Source: Rhizobium sp. CF122 (lineage in GTDB: Bacteria; Pseudomonadota; Alphaproteobacteria; Rhizobiales; Rhizobiaceae). From it: a stretch of 64,000 nt of DNA. The stretch spans positions 44,829-108,828 of the forward strand of contig NZ_AKKA01000078.1 of the NCBI RefSeq assembly GCF_000282035.1, read 5' to 3'. Below are positions 1 through 8,218 of this stretch, in pieces. The notes below the pieces were generated by a model, which did not search any database, was not told the DNA's origin, and saw nothing but the letters and a program-made list of their open reading frames with translations. The position numbers were made by a program, and so were the translations under genes. Within the stretch, counting starts at the first letter, position 1, and every line of letters starts with the position of its first letter.

Positions 1-567
1 CAGCGCGACGGTGACCGAGATCCAGACGATGACGGCAGCCCCTGCGATCATCAAGGAGAGGCGGAGCGCCGAGCGGAAGAGGATGGCGCGGGCAAGCTGA
101 CGGCGGGCAATCGTGGTTTCGGCGACGGTAACGGCGAAGGGCACGGAGCGGATACCTGTCGAGGCCGAGCGCTTGAGCGTTGCGACACGGATCGGCTCGC
201 CACGGAACGTATCATCAGCAAAGGCGGCGGTGTCACCCACGGTTTCGGCAAGGACCGGAAGCGCCTGGTAGCCGGTGATGAATTTTCCGGGCGGCCCGTC
301 GACGCGGTAGAAGACGCGGTCCTGTGCTGCCGAGGTCAGCATCTCCAGCGCGACATAGGGGATATCGACCTCGAGCGTGCCATCTTCCGCGACGACCACG
401 CGTTCGGCGATGGCGAGTGCCGAGCCGGCTAGCACCCGGTCCGATACGATGTTGGAGGTCTGCACGGCCTCGCGGTAGGTGTCCGCAAGCGCGACCATGC
501 CGATGATGGCGGTCGAGATCAGCAGCCAGAACAAGAGCCTTCGTCTTAGCGAATAAGCTGTTGTCAT
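1..567 (-). CDS. tctE: TctE-type sensor histidine kinase (5' part only)
   Basis: The first 189 residues are visible; the gene runs off the left edge, so the HisKA and ATPase domains are not seen. A basic start is followed by a membrane segment at about residues 11-27, a periplasmic domain of about 135 residues that resembles the 2CSK_N sensor domain of TctE-like kinases, and a second membrane segment at about 168-189. The ATG overlaps the stop of the upstream response regulator (ATGA), so the two are translationally coupled. By family, it should autophosphorylate in response to a periplasmic ligand, probably a carboxylate, and pass phosphate to the TctD partner. The identification rests on topology, partner and neighbourhood, since the catalytic half is outside the window. 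Confidence 0.8.
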   Translation of the reverse strand, partial: MTTAYSLRRRLLFWLLISTAIIGMVALADTYREAVQTSNIVSDRVLAGSALAIAERVVVAEDGTLEVDIPYVALEMLTSAAQDRVFYRVDGPPGKFITGYQALPVLAETVGDTAAFADDTFRGEPIRVATLKRSASTGIRSVPFAVTVAETTIARRQLARAILFRSALRLSLMIAGAAVIVWISVTVAL

Positions 568-1241
568 GGGGCCTCGGGCAGCTTGTCGAGATAGTAGCCG
601 ATACCGCGTGCCGTCTTCACGGTGAGGCCATAGGGCGACAGCCGCTTCCTCAAACGGCTGACATATTGCTCGATCGCATTGGCCGAGATGTCGTCGTCGA
701 AGGCGGTCAGCGACTGGATGATCGCTTCCTTGGCAACGACCTTTCCTGCGCGCATGAAGAGGATTTCAAGAAGGCCAAGCTCGCGGGCGGGAATGTCCAG
801 CGGTGTCGAGCCGGCGGAGAAGGCGCGCGAATTGAGATCGAGCGAGAGGCCGCCGAAGCTGACGGTCGCCGAATGCAGACCGGCCTGGCGGCGCAGCAGA
901 ACGCGAACGCGGGCTTCGAATTCCGAGATGTCGAAGGGCTTGATGAGGTAATCGTCGGCGCCGAGATCAAGGCCCTTGACCCGTTCTTCCGGTGCGCCCC
1001 GCGCCGTCAGGATGAGAACGGCCGACCGGTTCTGCCGGGCGCGCATGGCGCGCAGCACCTCCAGGCCGTCCATCTCGGGCAGGTTCAGGTCGAGCACGAC
1101 GAGATCGAAATTCTCGGCCGCCGTGACAGCGTTAGCAGAGGCACCGTCATGCACGACGTCGACGGCATGGCCGGTGCCGCGCAGGATGGCCGAAAGCCCG
1201 TCGGCCAGCGCGATATTGTCCTCCACCAGTAGAATGCGCAC
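564..1241 (-). CDS. tctD: TctD-type OmpR-family response regulator
   Basis: This is a 225-residue regulator. The receiver domain (about 1-115) has the acidic pocket at E7-D8, phosphoacceptor D51 in the VLDLNLP motif, T79 and K101 in the LIKPFD motif. An OmpR-type winged-helix domain follows (about 125-218), ending in the typical ARGIGYYL turn. It is coupled to the kinase by a 4-base overlap. It is divergent from an orphan periplasmic binding protein and 1.7 kb from tctCBA. In other bacteria TctD activates tctCBA expression when a tricarboxylate is present, and the same role is inferred here. The family call is secure; the specific ligand is not known. Confidence 0.9.
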   Translation of the reverse strand: MRILLVEDNIALADGLSAILRGTGHAVDVVHDGASANAVTAAENFDLVVLDLNLPEMDGLEVLRAMRARQNRSAVLILTARGAPEERVKGLDLGADDYLIKPFDISEFEARVRVLLRRQAGLHSATVSFGGLSLDLNSRAFSAGSTPLDIPARELGLLEILFMRAGKVVAKEAIIQSLTAFDDDISANAIEQYVSRLRKRLSPYGLTVKTARGIGYYLDKLPEAP

Positions 1242-1324
1242 GGATGTTCCCTTGATTTTTGAAAAGGATACAGGGTGGGTGCGAAGATGTCATAGCGATT
1301 TTTCGGTTTTGGTGGGGGCGCCAA

Positions 1325-2443
1325 ATGGGGCTGACGCGCTGGCTTGCTGGATCGTGGCCGCTCGTGCATTGTCGTGCAATGAGGAGCGTTCTTTTCCTGT
1401 TGCTGTGTCTCTGTCCCGGCTTTGCGGCTGCGGACGAGGTGTTCTATCCCGCGCGCTCCGGCAATGCGGAGGCTCCGACGCTTGTCGTCTATTCATCGCT
1501 CGACGAGCCTCTGGCGCAGCCGATGATCCATGGGTTCCAGGGGGCGAACCCTGATGTGGCGGTCAGGTACGAAGACATGCTAACGGGGGAAATCTACGAC
1601 CGCATCGTGCGCGAGACGGATTCCGGCAAGCGTACGGCGGATTTCGCCTTCTCGTCGGCAATGGACCTGCAGGTGAAGCTCTCCAACGACGGCTATGCGC
1701 AGGTGAGCAACCTGCCGATGAGCGCCCGCTGGCCGAAATGGGCCAATTGGCGCAATACCGCTTACGCGCTGACCTTCGAGCCGGCGGTGTTCGTCTATCA
1801 CAAGCCGAGCTTCGCCAGTGAGTCGCCGCCGAGTTCGCGCGCCGAATTCGTCGATTACCTCAAGCGCAAGGGCGATGCGGTGCACGGCCGGATCGGCACC
1901 TATGACATCGAGCGCTCCGGCGTCGGTTTCCTGTTCATGGCGCGCGACCAGGAGCAGTTCGGGGATATCTGGTCGGTGATCGGTGCCATGGGGGCGGCCG
2001 GCGTCAAGCTCTATTCAACGAGCTCGGCCATTCTTGAGCGCGTCTCAGACGGTCGTTTCGTTCTAGGTTACAACATTCTCGGCTCCTACGCCGCTGATTG
2101 GGCGAAGCGTCACCCTAATGTCGGGATCGTTTTGCCAAAGGACTATACCGTCGTGATGTCGCGTATCGGCCTTGTCCCGCAGGCGGCTGGTGAGCCCGAG
2201 CTGGGACGTCGCTACCTATCCTTCTTCATGTCGAAGGAGGGGCAGACGATCATGGCGCGGGAATTGCAGATCCCGGCCGTCAGTCCCGAGGTCGCGGGGG
2301 AAAATACCGCCAATACGATGCAGGAACTCTTGGGCGCACAATTACGGCCCGTTCCCGTCAGCCCTGGATTGATGGTCTATCTGGATCAGGTGAAGCGCGC
2401 GCGACTGATCGCGCACTGGAACGAAGTGCTGCGCACGCAATAG
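1325..2443 (+). CDS. Periplasmic substrate-binding protein, orphan, next to TctDE
   Basis: This is an extracellular solute-binding protein of the iron/thiamine-type ABC class (Fbp/AfuA-like fold), about 355-372 residues long. A hydrophobic signal peptide ends near PGFAAADE and is followed by the core beginning APTLVVYSSLDEP. Two starts are plausible: ATG 1325, with a G-rich stretch upstream, and ATG 1379, which gives a compact 18-residue signal peptide but has a poor ribosome site. No permease or ATPase gene lies nearby, and the gene is divergent from tctD. Binding proteins encoded beside 2CSK_N-type kinases may act as periplasmic ligand presenters rather than transport components; that role is inferred here. 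The substrate cannot be told from sequence. Confidence 0.8.
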   Translation: MGLTRWLAGSWPLVHCRAMRSVLFLLLCLCPGFAAADEVFYPARSGNAEAPTLVVYSSLDEPLAQPMIHGFQGANPDVAVRYEDMLTGEIYDRIVRETDSGKRTADFAFSSAMDLQVKLSNDGYAQVSNLPMSARWPKWANWRNTAYALTFEPAVFVYHKPSFASESPPSSRAEFVDYLKRKGDAVHGRIGTYDIERSGVGFLFMARDQEQFGDIWSVIGAMGAAGVKLYSTSSAILERVSDGRFVLGYNILGSYAADWAKRHPNVGIVLPKDYTVVMSRIGLVPQAAGEPELGRRYLSFFMSKEGQTIMARELQIPAVSPEVAGENTANTMQELLGAQLRPVPVSPGLMVYLDQVKRARLIAHWNEVLRTQ

Positions 2444-2463
2444 GGAGTTCCTCGCGGAATGGG

Positions 2464-2652
2464 CTACCGGAACAGGCAGGGCCGCTGGGCGTTGGCCAGC
2501 AATTCCTGCTTGGTCGCGAAGGATCCGAAAAGCGCGAGGAGACGCTTCTCCTCTTCCTTGTCCAACCGGTGACGGCGCGCGAAATCGCGCACGCTCCACA
2601 CCTGTCGTAAGCCCTCATTTTCGATTTGCTTGGTATCGATGTGAGAACTCAT
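2464..2652 (-). CDS. Small conserved-looking cytoplasmic protein (62 aa)
   Basis: This 62-residue charged protein starts MSSHIDTKQIENEG and ends in RPCLFR. It has no signal peptide or membrane segment and is predicted to be mostly helical. An SD-like AGGAGG lies just upstream of its ATG on the minus strand. Its composition and clean start suggest a real gene; similar short proteins occur in Rhizobiaceae, but I know of no assigned function. It sits convergent with the binding-protein gene and divergent from tctC, with 20 bases separating it from the former. Confidence 0.6.
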   Translation of the reverse strand: MSSHIDTKQIENEGLRQVWSVRDFARRHRLDKEEEKRLLALFGSFATKQELLANAQRPCLFR

Positions 2653-2783
2653 GGCCCAATCCTCCTAGGCCTGCTTAACGCCTGGGCCGCGGACAAGTTC
2701 CATCGCGGCCGAATTCTGCGATGTCGCCCGGCCAGGACCAATTGCGGCAAAAAAGTGTCGCTATGGGGTGGATACTTGGCCGG

Positions 2784-2799
2784 TGTCAGCTAAATGACA
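2784..2799. promoter_or_regulatory. Inverted repeat upstream of tctC (possible TctD site)
   Basis: TGTCA and TGACA are arranged as an exact inverted repeat with a 6-base spacer, about 170 bases before the tctC start. The intergenic stretch 2653-2968 holds no other gene that I can support. The repeat fits an operator for a dimeric regulator, and TctD is the obvious candidate, but this is inference. Confidence 0.35.
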
Positions 2800-2968
2800 G
2801 CTTGTTGTGGTCCGTTTTGCAGAACTTCAGCTCCGTGGAGGCGGAGAGGTGAAGTTTCGGGAGGAGCTTGCCGGCCATATCGGACCTTGAAGTCCGTCTG
2901 CGGTGTCCTTCCCGATTCCATCGAGAACAACGCGCGGTTCCTCAGCCGCGCCCACGGAGGACATACTC

Positions 2969-3913
2969 GTGAAGCATACTTTCCTTGCAACCATTTTTGC
3001 AGCTGCGATCGCGTTGCCGGCCCATGCGGCCGACTACACCATCATCGCCCCGGCCGCCCCCGGCGGCGGTTGGGATCAGACCGCCCGTTCGCTCCAGACC
3101 GTCATGCAGAAGGAAGGCATCTCAGGCAACGTTCAGGTTCAGAACGTTCCTGGCGCCGGCGGCACCATCGGTCTCGCCCAGTTCACCGGCCAGAACAACG
3201 GCAACCCGAACGCACTGATCGTTGGCGGCTACGTCATGGTCGGCGCGATACTGACCAACAAGTCGCCAGTCACCCTCAAGGACGTCACGCCGATTGCCCG
3301 CCTCACCGGCGAATACGAGGCGATCGTCGTCCCGGCTGCGTCCGACATCAAAACGATGGCCGATCTCGTTGCCAAGCTGAAGCAGGATCCGGGCTCGGTT
3401 TCCTGGGGCGGTGGTTCGGCAGGCGGCACCGACCATATCGCAGTCGGTCTGATCGCCAAGGCTGCCGGCGTCGACCCGACGAAGATCAACTATGTCGCCT
3501 TCTCCGGCGGTGGTGAAGCTTTGGCTGCTATTCTCGGTGGGCAGGTTACCGCGGGCATTTCCGGCTACGGAGAATTCGAATCGCAGGTGAAGGCTGGGCA
3601 GCTCCGGCTTCTGGCTGTTTCCAGTGACAAGCGCATCGAGGGCGTCGACGCGCCGACGCTGAAGGAGTCGGGCCTTGACGTCGCTGTCCAGAACTGGCGC
3701 ATGGTTGCTGCAGCACCTGGTCTTTCGGCCGAGCAGACGGCTGCGATCACCGCCGATTTCGACAAGCTTTCGAAGTCCGCCGGTTGGCAGGAAATCCTGA
3801 AGACCAAGGGCTGGGCTGATACCTACCTCGCCGGCGATGCTTTCAAGGCACAGCTCGACAAGGACGTTTCGGCAACCGAAACCATCCTCAAAGAGATCGG
3901 ACTTGTTCAATGA
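2969..3913 (+). CDS. tctC: Tripartite tricarboxylate transporter, periplasmic binding protein TctC
   Basis: This 314-residue Bug-family receptor delivers a carboxylate to the TctAB membrane complex. The GTG start at 2969 is chosen because CGGAGG lies 8 bases upstream and a signal peptide (cleavage after PAHA, about residue 20) follows at once. The mature protein begins ADYTIIAPAAPGGGWDQTAR, the family's ligand-loop signature, and a second conserved region contains SWGGGSAGGTDH. Length is normal for the family. Its stop overlaps the tctB start (ATGA). Bug proteins bind citrate, other di- or tricarboxylates, or aromatic acids; the exact substrate is open. Confidence 0.93.
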   Translation: MKHTFLATIFAAAIALPAHAADYTIIAPAAPGGGWDQTARSLQTVMQKEGISGNVQVQNVPGAGGTIGLAQFTGQNNGNPNALIVGGYVMVGAILTNKSPVTLKDVTPIARLTGEYEAIVVPAASDIKTMADLVAKLKQDPGSVSWGGGSAGGTDHIAVGLIAKAAGVDPTKINYVAFSGGGEALAAILGGQVTAGISGYGEFESQVKAGQLRLLAVSSDKRIEGVDAPTLKESGLDVAVQNWRMVAAAPGLSAEQTAAITADFDKLSKSAGWQEILKTKGWADTYLAGDAFKAQLDKDVSATETILKEIGLVQ

Positions 3914-4401
3914 GCAGGGGTAACGAACCCTTGGCAACGAAGCGCCGCCCCGACTGGGCGGCGCTGGTCATCGCCATCTGTCTTTTCGTCGTCGCCGCCG
4001 TCATGCTTTGGGATGCCTCGCACATGCGCGCCATCGCCCAGTATGACCGTATCGGTCCGGCAACCGCACCCAAGGTCGTGGCCTTCGGGCTGATCGGTCT
4101 CGGCATCTGGACCGTTTTCGAAGCCTGGCGCAACGAGTTTCCGGAGCGGGAGCATCAGGAAGTCGCTCCTGTCATCTGGATTGTCGCCGGCCTTGCCGCG
4201 CAGATGCTGCTTCTCAAGACAGCAGGCTTTTCGATCGCAACCGGCATTCTCTTTGCGTTCACGGCGGCCGGCTTCGGACGTCGCAAACTTTGGATCTCGA
4301 TCCCTGCGGGCATCGCCTTCAGCTTCGTCGTCTGGGTGATCTTCGCGAAGCTTTTGCAGCTGACCCTGCCTGCCGGGCCGTTCGAACGAATCTTTTTCTA
4401 G
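3910..4401 (+). CDS. tctB: Tripartite tricarboxylate transporter, small membrane subunit TctB
   Basis: This 163-residue protein has four predicted membrane segments (about residues 15-33, 55-73, 90-125 as a pair, and 130-152). It is the poorly conserved small subunit that pairs with TctA. It overlaps tctC by 4 bases and tctA starts 11 bases after its stop, so the three genes form one operon. The assignment relies on size, topology and position between tctC and tctA. Nothing looks truncated. Confidence 0.9.
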   Translation: MSRGNEPLATKRRPDWAALVIAICLFVVAAVMLWDASHMRAIAQYDRIGPATAPKVVAFGLIGLGIWTVFEAWRNEFPEREHQEVAPVIWIVAGLAAQMLLLKTAGFSIATGILFAFTAAGFGRRKLWISIPAGIAFSFVVWVIFAKLLQLTLPAGPFERIFF

Positions 4402-4412
4402 GATTGGATGCG

Positions 4413-5930
4413 ATGAGCACCTTCGAATTCCTCTTCCAGGGCATCCTGGTCGCCATGCAGCCGATGAACCTGCTCTATGCGCTCGTCGGCGTTACGCTCG
4501 GCACTGCGGTTGGCGTGCTGCCGGGCATCGGCCCGGCGCTGACCGTCGCGCTTCTTCTTCCTGTCACCTACAAGCTCGACCCGGCCGGTTCGCTGATCAT
4601 GTTCGCCGGCATCTACTACGGCGGCATGTATGGTGGGTCGACGACGTCCATCCTTCTCAATACACCTGGAGAAAGCGCCTCGATCGTCACCGCGCTCGAG
4701 GGCAACAAGATGGCGCGGGCCGGACGCGGTGGGCCGGCGCTCGCGACAGCCGCGATCGGCTCGTTCGTCGCGGGACTGATCGCAACGCTCGGCCTTGCTT
4801 TCATCGCTCCCTACATCGTCAAGCTTGCGCTGATTTTCGGACCGCGCGAGTATTTCGCCCTCATGGTTCTCGCCTTCGTGACCGTCTCCTCGGCTTTCGG
4901 GGATTCGGCTCTGCGGGGCCTGACGTCGCTCTTCATCGGCTTTGCGCTTGCCATGGTCGGCATCGACCAACAAACAGGACAGGCGCGTCTTACGTTTGGC
5001 GTTCCCGATCTGCTCGACGGCGTCGAGGTGACGACGCTTGCGGTCGCGATGTTTGCGATCGGCGAGACGCTTTATATCGCTGCCCAGGGCAATCGTGGTG
5101 AGGAGAAGGTCGAGGCTGTCAGGGGCTCGCTGTGGATGACGCGGCAGGATTGGGGACGCTCGTGGAAGGCTTGGCTACGCGGCACGTTGATCGGCTTCCC
5201 GATCGGCGCGATGCCGGCCGGCGGTGCCGAGATCGGTACGTTCCTCTCTTATGCTACGGAAAAGCGCCTCGCGAAGAACCCGGAAGAGTTCGGCAAGGGA
5301 GCCATCGAAGGCGTTGCCGGTCCCGAGGCTGCGAACAATGCGTCGGCGGCCGGAACGCTGGTGCCGCTGCTGACGCTCGGCCTGCCGACCACGGCGACGG
5401 CGGCGATCATGCTCGCCGGTTTCCAGCAATACGGTTTGCAGCCGGGTCCGCTGCTGTTTGCGAACAACCCGCAAATCGTCTGGGGTCTAATTGCCAGCCT
5501 TCTGATCGCCAATGCGATGCTGCTGGTGCTCAATCTGCCGCTGATCGGTCTCTGGGTTCGCCTGCTGACGATCCCGAAGCCATGGCTCTATGCCGGCATC
5601 CTGCTGTTTGCGACGCTCGGCACGATCGGCGCCAACCCATCGGTGTTCGAGCTCGGCATGCTGCTCGCCTTTGGCGTCCTCGGCTACATCATGCGGCTCT
5701 TCGGCTATCCGATTGCGCCTGCTGTCGTCGGCCTGATCCTTGGCCCGCTGGCCGAGCAGCAGCTGCGCCGCGCGCTCGCCATCAGCCAGGGCGATGTGAC
5801 GACGTTGGTGATGTCGCCGATTGCCGCCGGATTGCTGATCGTTGCCGCGGCAGCCTTCATCATCCCGCTGATCTTGCGGTTGCGCGGACGCGGCGAAGTT
5901 CTGTCCCAGCTTGCGGCAAACGAGGACTAA
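4413..5930 (+). CDS. tctA: Tripartite tricarboxylate transporter, large membrane subunit TctA
   Basis: This 505-residue inner-membrane protein has about 12 membrane segments and is the proton- or sodium-coupled channel subunit. Signature stretches GVLPGIGPALTVALLLP near residue 30 and GIYYGGMYGGSTTSILLNTP near residue 65 are intact. A second half-repeat carries GLPTTATAAIMLAGF. The start at 4413 (MSTFEFLFQG) is preferred over upstream in-frame codons because those lie inside tctB. It is last in the operon and a strong hairpin follows. Confidence 0.93.
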   Translation: MSTFEFLFQGILVAMQPMNLLYALVGVTLGTAVGVLPGIGPALTVALLLPVTYKLDPAGSLIMFAGIYYGGMYGGSTTSILLNTPGESASIVTALEGNKMARAGRGGPALATAAIGSFVAGLIATLGLAFIAPYIVKLALIFGPREYFALMVLAFVTVSSAFGDSALRGLTSLFIGFALAMVGIDQQTGQARLTFGVPDLLDGVEVTTLAVAMFAIGETLYIAAQGNRGEEKVEAVRGSLWMTRQDWGRSWKAWLRGTLIGFPIGAMPAGGAEIGTFLSYATEKRLAKNPEEFGKGAIEGVAGPEAANNASAAGTLVPLLTLGLPTTATAAIMLAGFQQYGLQPGPLLFANNPQIVWGLIASLLIANAMLLVLNLPLIGLWVRLLTIPKPWLYAGILLFATLGTIGANPSVFELGMLLAFGVLGYIMRLFGYPIAPAVVGLILGPLAEQQLRRALAISQGDVTTLVMSPIAAGLLIVAAAAFIIPLILRLRGRGEVLSQLAANED

Positions 5931-5961
5931 AAGAAAAAGACTGCCCGAACCCCTCAATTGC

Positions 5962-5991
5962 GGCCGGCGATGGAAACATCGCCGGCCTTTT
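5962..5991 (+). terminator. Rho-independent terminator of tctCBA
   Basis: An 11-base-pair perfect stem (GGCCGGCGATG with its complement) closes a GAAA loop and is followed by TTTTCG, 31 bases after the tctA stop. Confidence 0.9.
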
Positions 5992-6168
5992 CGTCTGGTG
6001 ACAAGGGAGACAGGTCCTGCCTGGTTTGAGGAGCAGCTCTTTCTTCAAGCCAGCGAAGCCCGCTGATCGCGTGTTCTTGCATAGCAGGGCTGAATTTCCG
6101 TCGCTTGTGGGGCGGCCTGCGCCTCGCCACATCCGAGCTGTCAATCATAAAGCAAAGCGAGAAAGAAA

Positions 6169-6336
6169 ATGTCCTTCCGTAAGTCCGTTCGCGATGGTTT
6201 CCTTGGCCGCGCCTTTGCGGTGATCGGTGCCGCAAATGCCGTGAGCGCCAGCATCGAAGCTGGCCGTCGCCCGAAGGCCCGCGACCTGCGCGAACTCGGC
6301 ATCGACCCGAGCATGTTCGGCAGAATCAACCACTAA
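6169..6336 (+). CDS. Small basic protein (55 aa), remotely DUF1127-like
   Basis: This 55-residue protein starts MSFRKSVRDGFLGRAF and ends ELGIDPSMFGRINH. It has a hydrophobic-small helix in the middle, then a basic stretch (EAGRRPKARDLRELGID) that resembles the C-terminal half of small DUF1127-type proteins of alphaproteobacteria. A purine-rich GAGAAAGAAA precedes the ATG, and a terminator follows about 55 bases after the stop, so it appears to be a stand-alone transcription unit. DUF1127-type proteins have been linked to RNA and phosphate or nitrogen physiology; no function is assigned here. It may be conserved in relatives, which I cannot check. Confidence 0.6.
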   Translation: MSFRKSVRDGFLGRAFAVIGAANAVSASIEAGRRPKARDLRELGIDPSMFGRINH

Positions 6337-6390
6337 ACTTATCTGCGCTTCGGCGTGGTTTTGGCGGTCCGCGATCGCCAGATACAAAAC

Positions 6391-6427
6391 AGCCCGCAAC
6401 CGGATGGGTCGCGGGCTTTATTTTTTG
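6391..6427 (+). terminator. Terminator after the 55-aa gene
   Basis: AGCCCGC and GCGGGCT form a 7-bp stem around a 13-base loop, followed by TTATTTTTTG on the plus strand. Confidence 0.75.
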
Positions 6428-6436
6428 TCCTGATGA

Positions 6437-6459
6437 AGCCGCACCATCGGGTGCGGCCT
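6437..6459 (-). terminator. Hairpin after the DUF475 gene
   Basis: GCCGCACC and GGTGCGGC form a stem immediately downstream of the DUF475 stop on the minus strand. The T-tract is weak, so this is a possible intrinsic terminator or a simple 3' stabilising hairpin. Confidence 0.4.
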
Positions 6460-6466
6460 AGCGGAT

Positions 6467-7558
6467 TCAGGCGTGCAGTTCCTTGTGCGCCTGCGCGCGC
6501 TCCTCTGCCTGCTCCTTTCTGTTGTAGCGGATGGAGGACCACAGCGAGATGCCGATCAGGGCCGCGCCGCCAAGGCCGGTGATGACCTCGGGAATATGGA
6601 ACATCGTCTGGATGTACATGATCACAGAGAGGATCAGGATCGCGTAGAAGGCACCATGCTCGAGGTAGCGGTATTCGGCAAGTGTTCCCTTTTCGACGAG
6701 CATGATCGTCATCGAGCGCACGTACATGGCGCCGATGCCGAGGCCGATGGCGATGACGAAGAGGTTCTGCGTCAGCGCGAAGGCGCCGATAACGCCGTCG
6801 AAGGAGAAGCTGGCATCCAGCACTTCGAGATAGATGAAGGCACCGAGACCACCCTTGGCGGCGGCGCTCATCGTCTGCTGCGAGGCATCGAGCAGACCGC
6901 CGATCACCTCGACCGCCAGGAAGGTCAGAAGGCCATAGATGGCGCAATGCACGAAGGTCGTGGCTTCTTCTTCGCCGAGGAACGACGAGAACACGAGAAC
7001 CAGCGCCAGAACGAAGGCGATCTCGATACCCTTGATCGTTGCCGAGCGGGCCATGAGCTTTTCAAGCCCGGCGATCCAGTGGACGTCCTTCTCATGGTTG
7101 AAGAAGTAGTTGAGGCCGACCATCATCAGGAAGGTGCCACCGAAGGCGGCGATCGGCAGGTGCGCGTCGTTCATGATGCGGGCGTATTCCGCAGGCTCCC
7201 GCGCAGCGAGCACCAGGGCTTCCCATGGACCGATCTTGGCGGCGATCGCGACGATTGCCAGCGGAAAGATAATACGCATGCCGAAGACGGCGATGACGAT
7301 GCCCCAGGTGAGGAAGCGATGCTGCCAGACCGGCGTCATTTCCTTCAGCTTGTTGGCGTTGACAATGGCATTGTCGAAGGAGAGCGAAATCTCCAGCACG
7401 GCGAGCACCGTGCAGATGAAGAAGACGGTCGCCATGCCGCCGATGGTGCCGGTCGCTTGCCAGCCAAGGGCTGCCCCCAGGATCAGGCCGAGGCCGGTGA
7501 AAATGAAGGCCCAGGTGAAATAGCTGAGCGCTGACTTTTGCGGGGAACTGTTGTTCAT
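6467..7558 (-). CDS. DUF475 integral membrane protein, TerC superfamily
   Basis: This 363-residue protein has about nine membrane segments. The SFDNAIVNANKLKEM motif near the first third and a second SFDGVIGAF motif are the paired acidic signatures of the TerC/DUF475 superfamily, thought to handle divalent metal ions such as Mn or Ca. The start at 7558 (MNNSSPQKSALSYF) is chosen because GAGGTG lies 6 bases upstream and the family begins there; the reading frame stays open another 700 bases upstream, but that part lacks family features. A long leader with structured-looking RNA precedes it. The exact substrate is unknown. Confidence 0.88.
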   Translation of the reverse strand: MNNSSPQKSALSYFTWAFIFTGLGLILGAALGWQATGTIGGMATVFFICTVLAVLEISLSFDNAIVNANKLKEMTPVWQHRFLTWGIVIAVFGMRIIFPLAIVAIAAKIGPWEALVLAAREPAEYARIMNDAHLPIAAFGGTFLMMVGLNYFFNHEKDVHWIAGLEKLMARSATIKGIEIAFVLALVLVFSSFLGEEEATTFVHCAIYGLLTFLAVEVIGGLLDASQQTMSAAAKGGLGAFIYLEVLDASFSFDGVIGAFALTQNLFVIAIGLGIGAMYVRSMTIMLVEKGTLAEYRYLEHGAFYAILILSVIMYIQTMFHIPEVITGLGGAALIGISLWSSIRYNRKEQAEERAQAHKELHA

Positions 7559-7654
7559 GGCCGCACCTCGCAGCCGCGACTGATGTCGAACAGAAAATAT
7601 GTGCTTGAAAAACGCGACATACCACAAAAGGCATGCGCGTGAGGCATGGTGAGC

Positions 7655-7672
7655 TTTTTCATCGATGAAAAA
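7655..7672. promoter_or_regulatory. 18-bp perfect palindrome upstream of the DUF475 gene
   Basis: TTTTTCATCGATGAAAAA is perfectly symmetric and lies 97 bases before the DUF475 start. It could be a repressor site or part of an RNA expression platform. The wider stretch 7559-7920 has no supported gene. Confidence 0.35.
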
Positions 7673-7700
7673 TCCGCCGGCTAAAGCTGCAGGCGGTACC

Positions 7701-7829
7701 GACATCACGAGAGCGCCGTAAAAACTCTCGCCAGAGGGGCCCGGCACCAGGTTGACCCATCGGCCGATGTCCGAGGCCGTGGGATAAGGCGAAGGTAGTG
7801 AACTTCTCGCGCCAGTCAAGATCGGCGCG
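7701..7829 (-). promoter_or_regulatory. Possible structured leader RNA of the DUF475 gene
   Basis: On the minus strand, CGCGCC and GGCGCG (7808-7829) form a hairpin, GACATC and GATGTC (7766-7771 with 7701-7706) can close a roughly 70-base domain, and CGAGAG with CTCTCG (7708-7730) makes an internal hairpin. Related TerC-family genes are often controlled by Mn-sensing leader RNAs, but the core sequences of the yybP-ykoY motif are absent. This is a pattern observation only. Confidence 0.3.
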
Positions 7830-7920
7830 ATGCGCTTTGTTTTTCTTTGGAACCATCCGACATGGCGGTCGTTAGTCCCTAGTTCACCAGTGTTATGCGC
7901 AATGAAAAAGGAGGCCGACG

Positions 7921-8163
7921 ATGCACCCCTCGACCCACACTCCCGACAAACGCACGGAGAAATCCGACCGAATGAAGCGGGCGCGCCCCAACCGAATGCA
8001 GAAGGCGCAAGTGCTGCCTCCACATCAGGTCGACCTGACGCTGCCACACGGCGTTTTCGATGACGTTCACGTTCCCGCACACGTAACCGGCGGCGATCTT
8101 TCGAAGGGTGGGCCGAAGCCGGCTGTGGAGGACGATTCCACGGTTGCAAAGCCGACCCGCTGA
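7921..8163 (+). CDS. Small hydrophilic protein (80 aa), unknown
   Basis: This 80-residue protein starts MHPSTHTPDKRTEKSDRMKR and is rich in K, R, D, H and P. It has no membrane segment, signal peptide or recognised domain and looks largely disordered. The main evidence is a very strong Shine-Dalgarno sequence, AAAAAGGAGG, 6 bases before the ATG, in a stretch otherwise lacking genes. It lies divergent from the DUF475 gene. I do not recognise it; it could be an orphan or a fast-evolving stress protein. Confidence is limited because coding bias on such a short frame is weak. Confidence 0.45.
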   Translation: MHPSTHTPDKRTEKSDRMKRARPNRMQKAQVLPPHQVDLTLPHGVFDDVHVPAHVTGGDLSKGGPKPAVEDDSTVAKPTR

Positions 8164-8218
8164 CGTAATTGTTAATTGCAACCCTGACATTTTTACTCGC
8201 GACAACCAGTGAGAAAAG

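Noticed and set aside
7559..7860. yybP-ykoY manganese riboswitch
   Set aside because: The GGGGAGUAG and AGCAAGACC core elements are not found on either strand.
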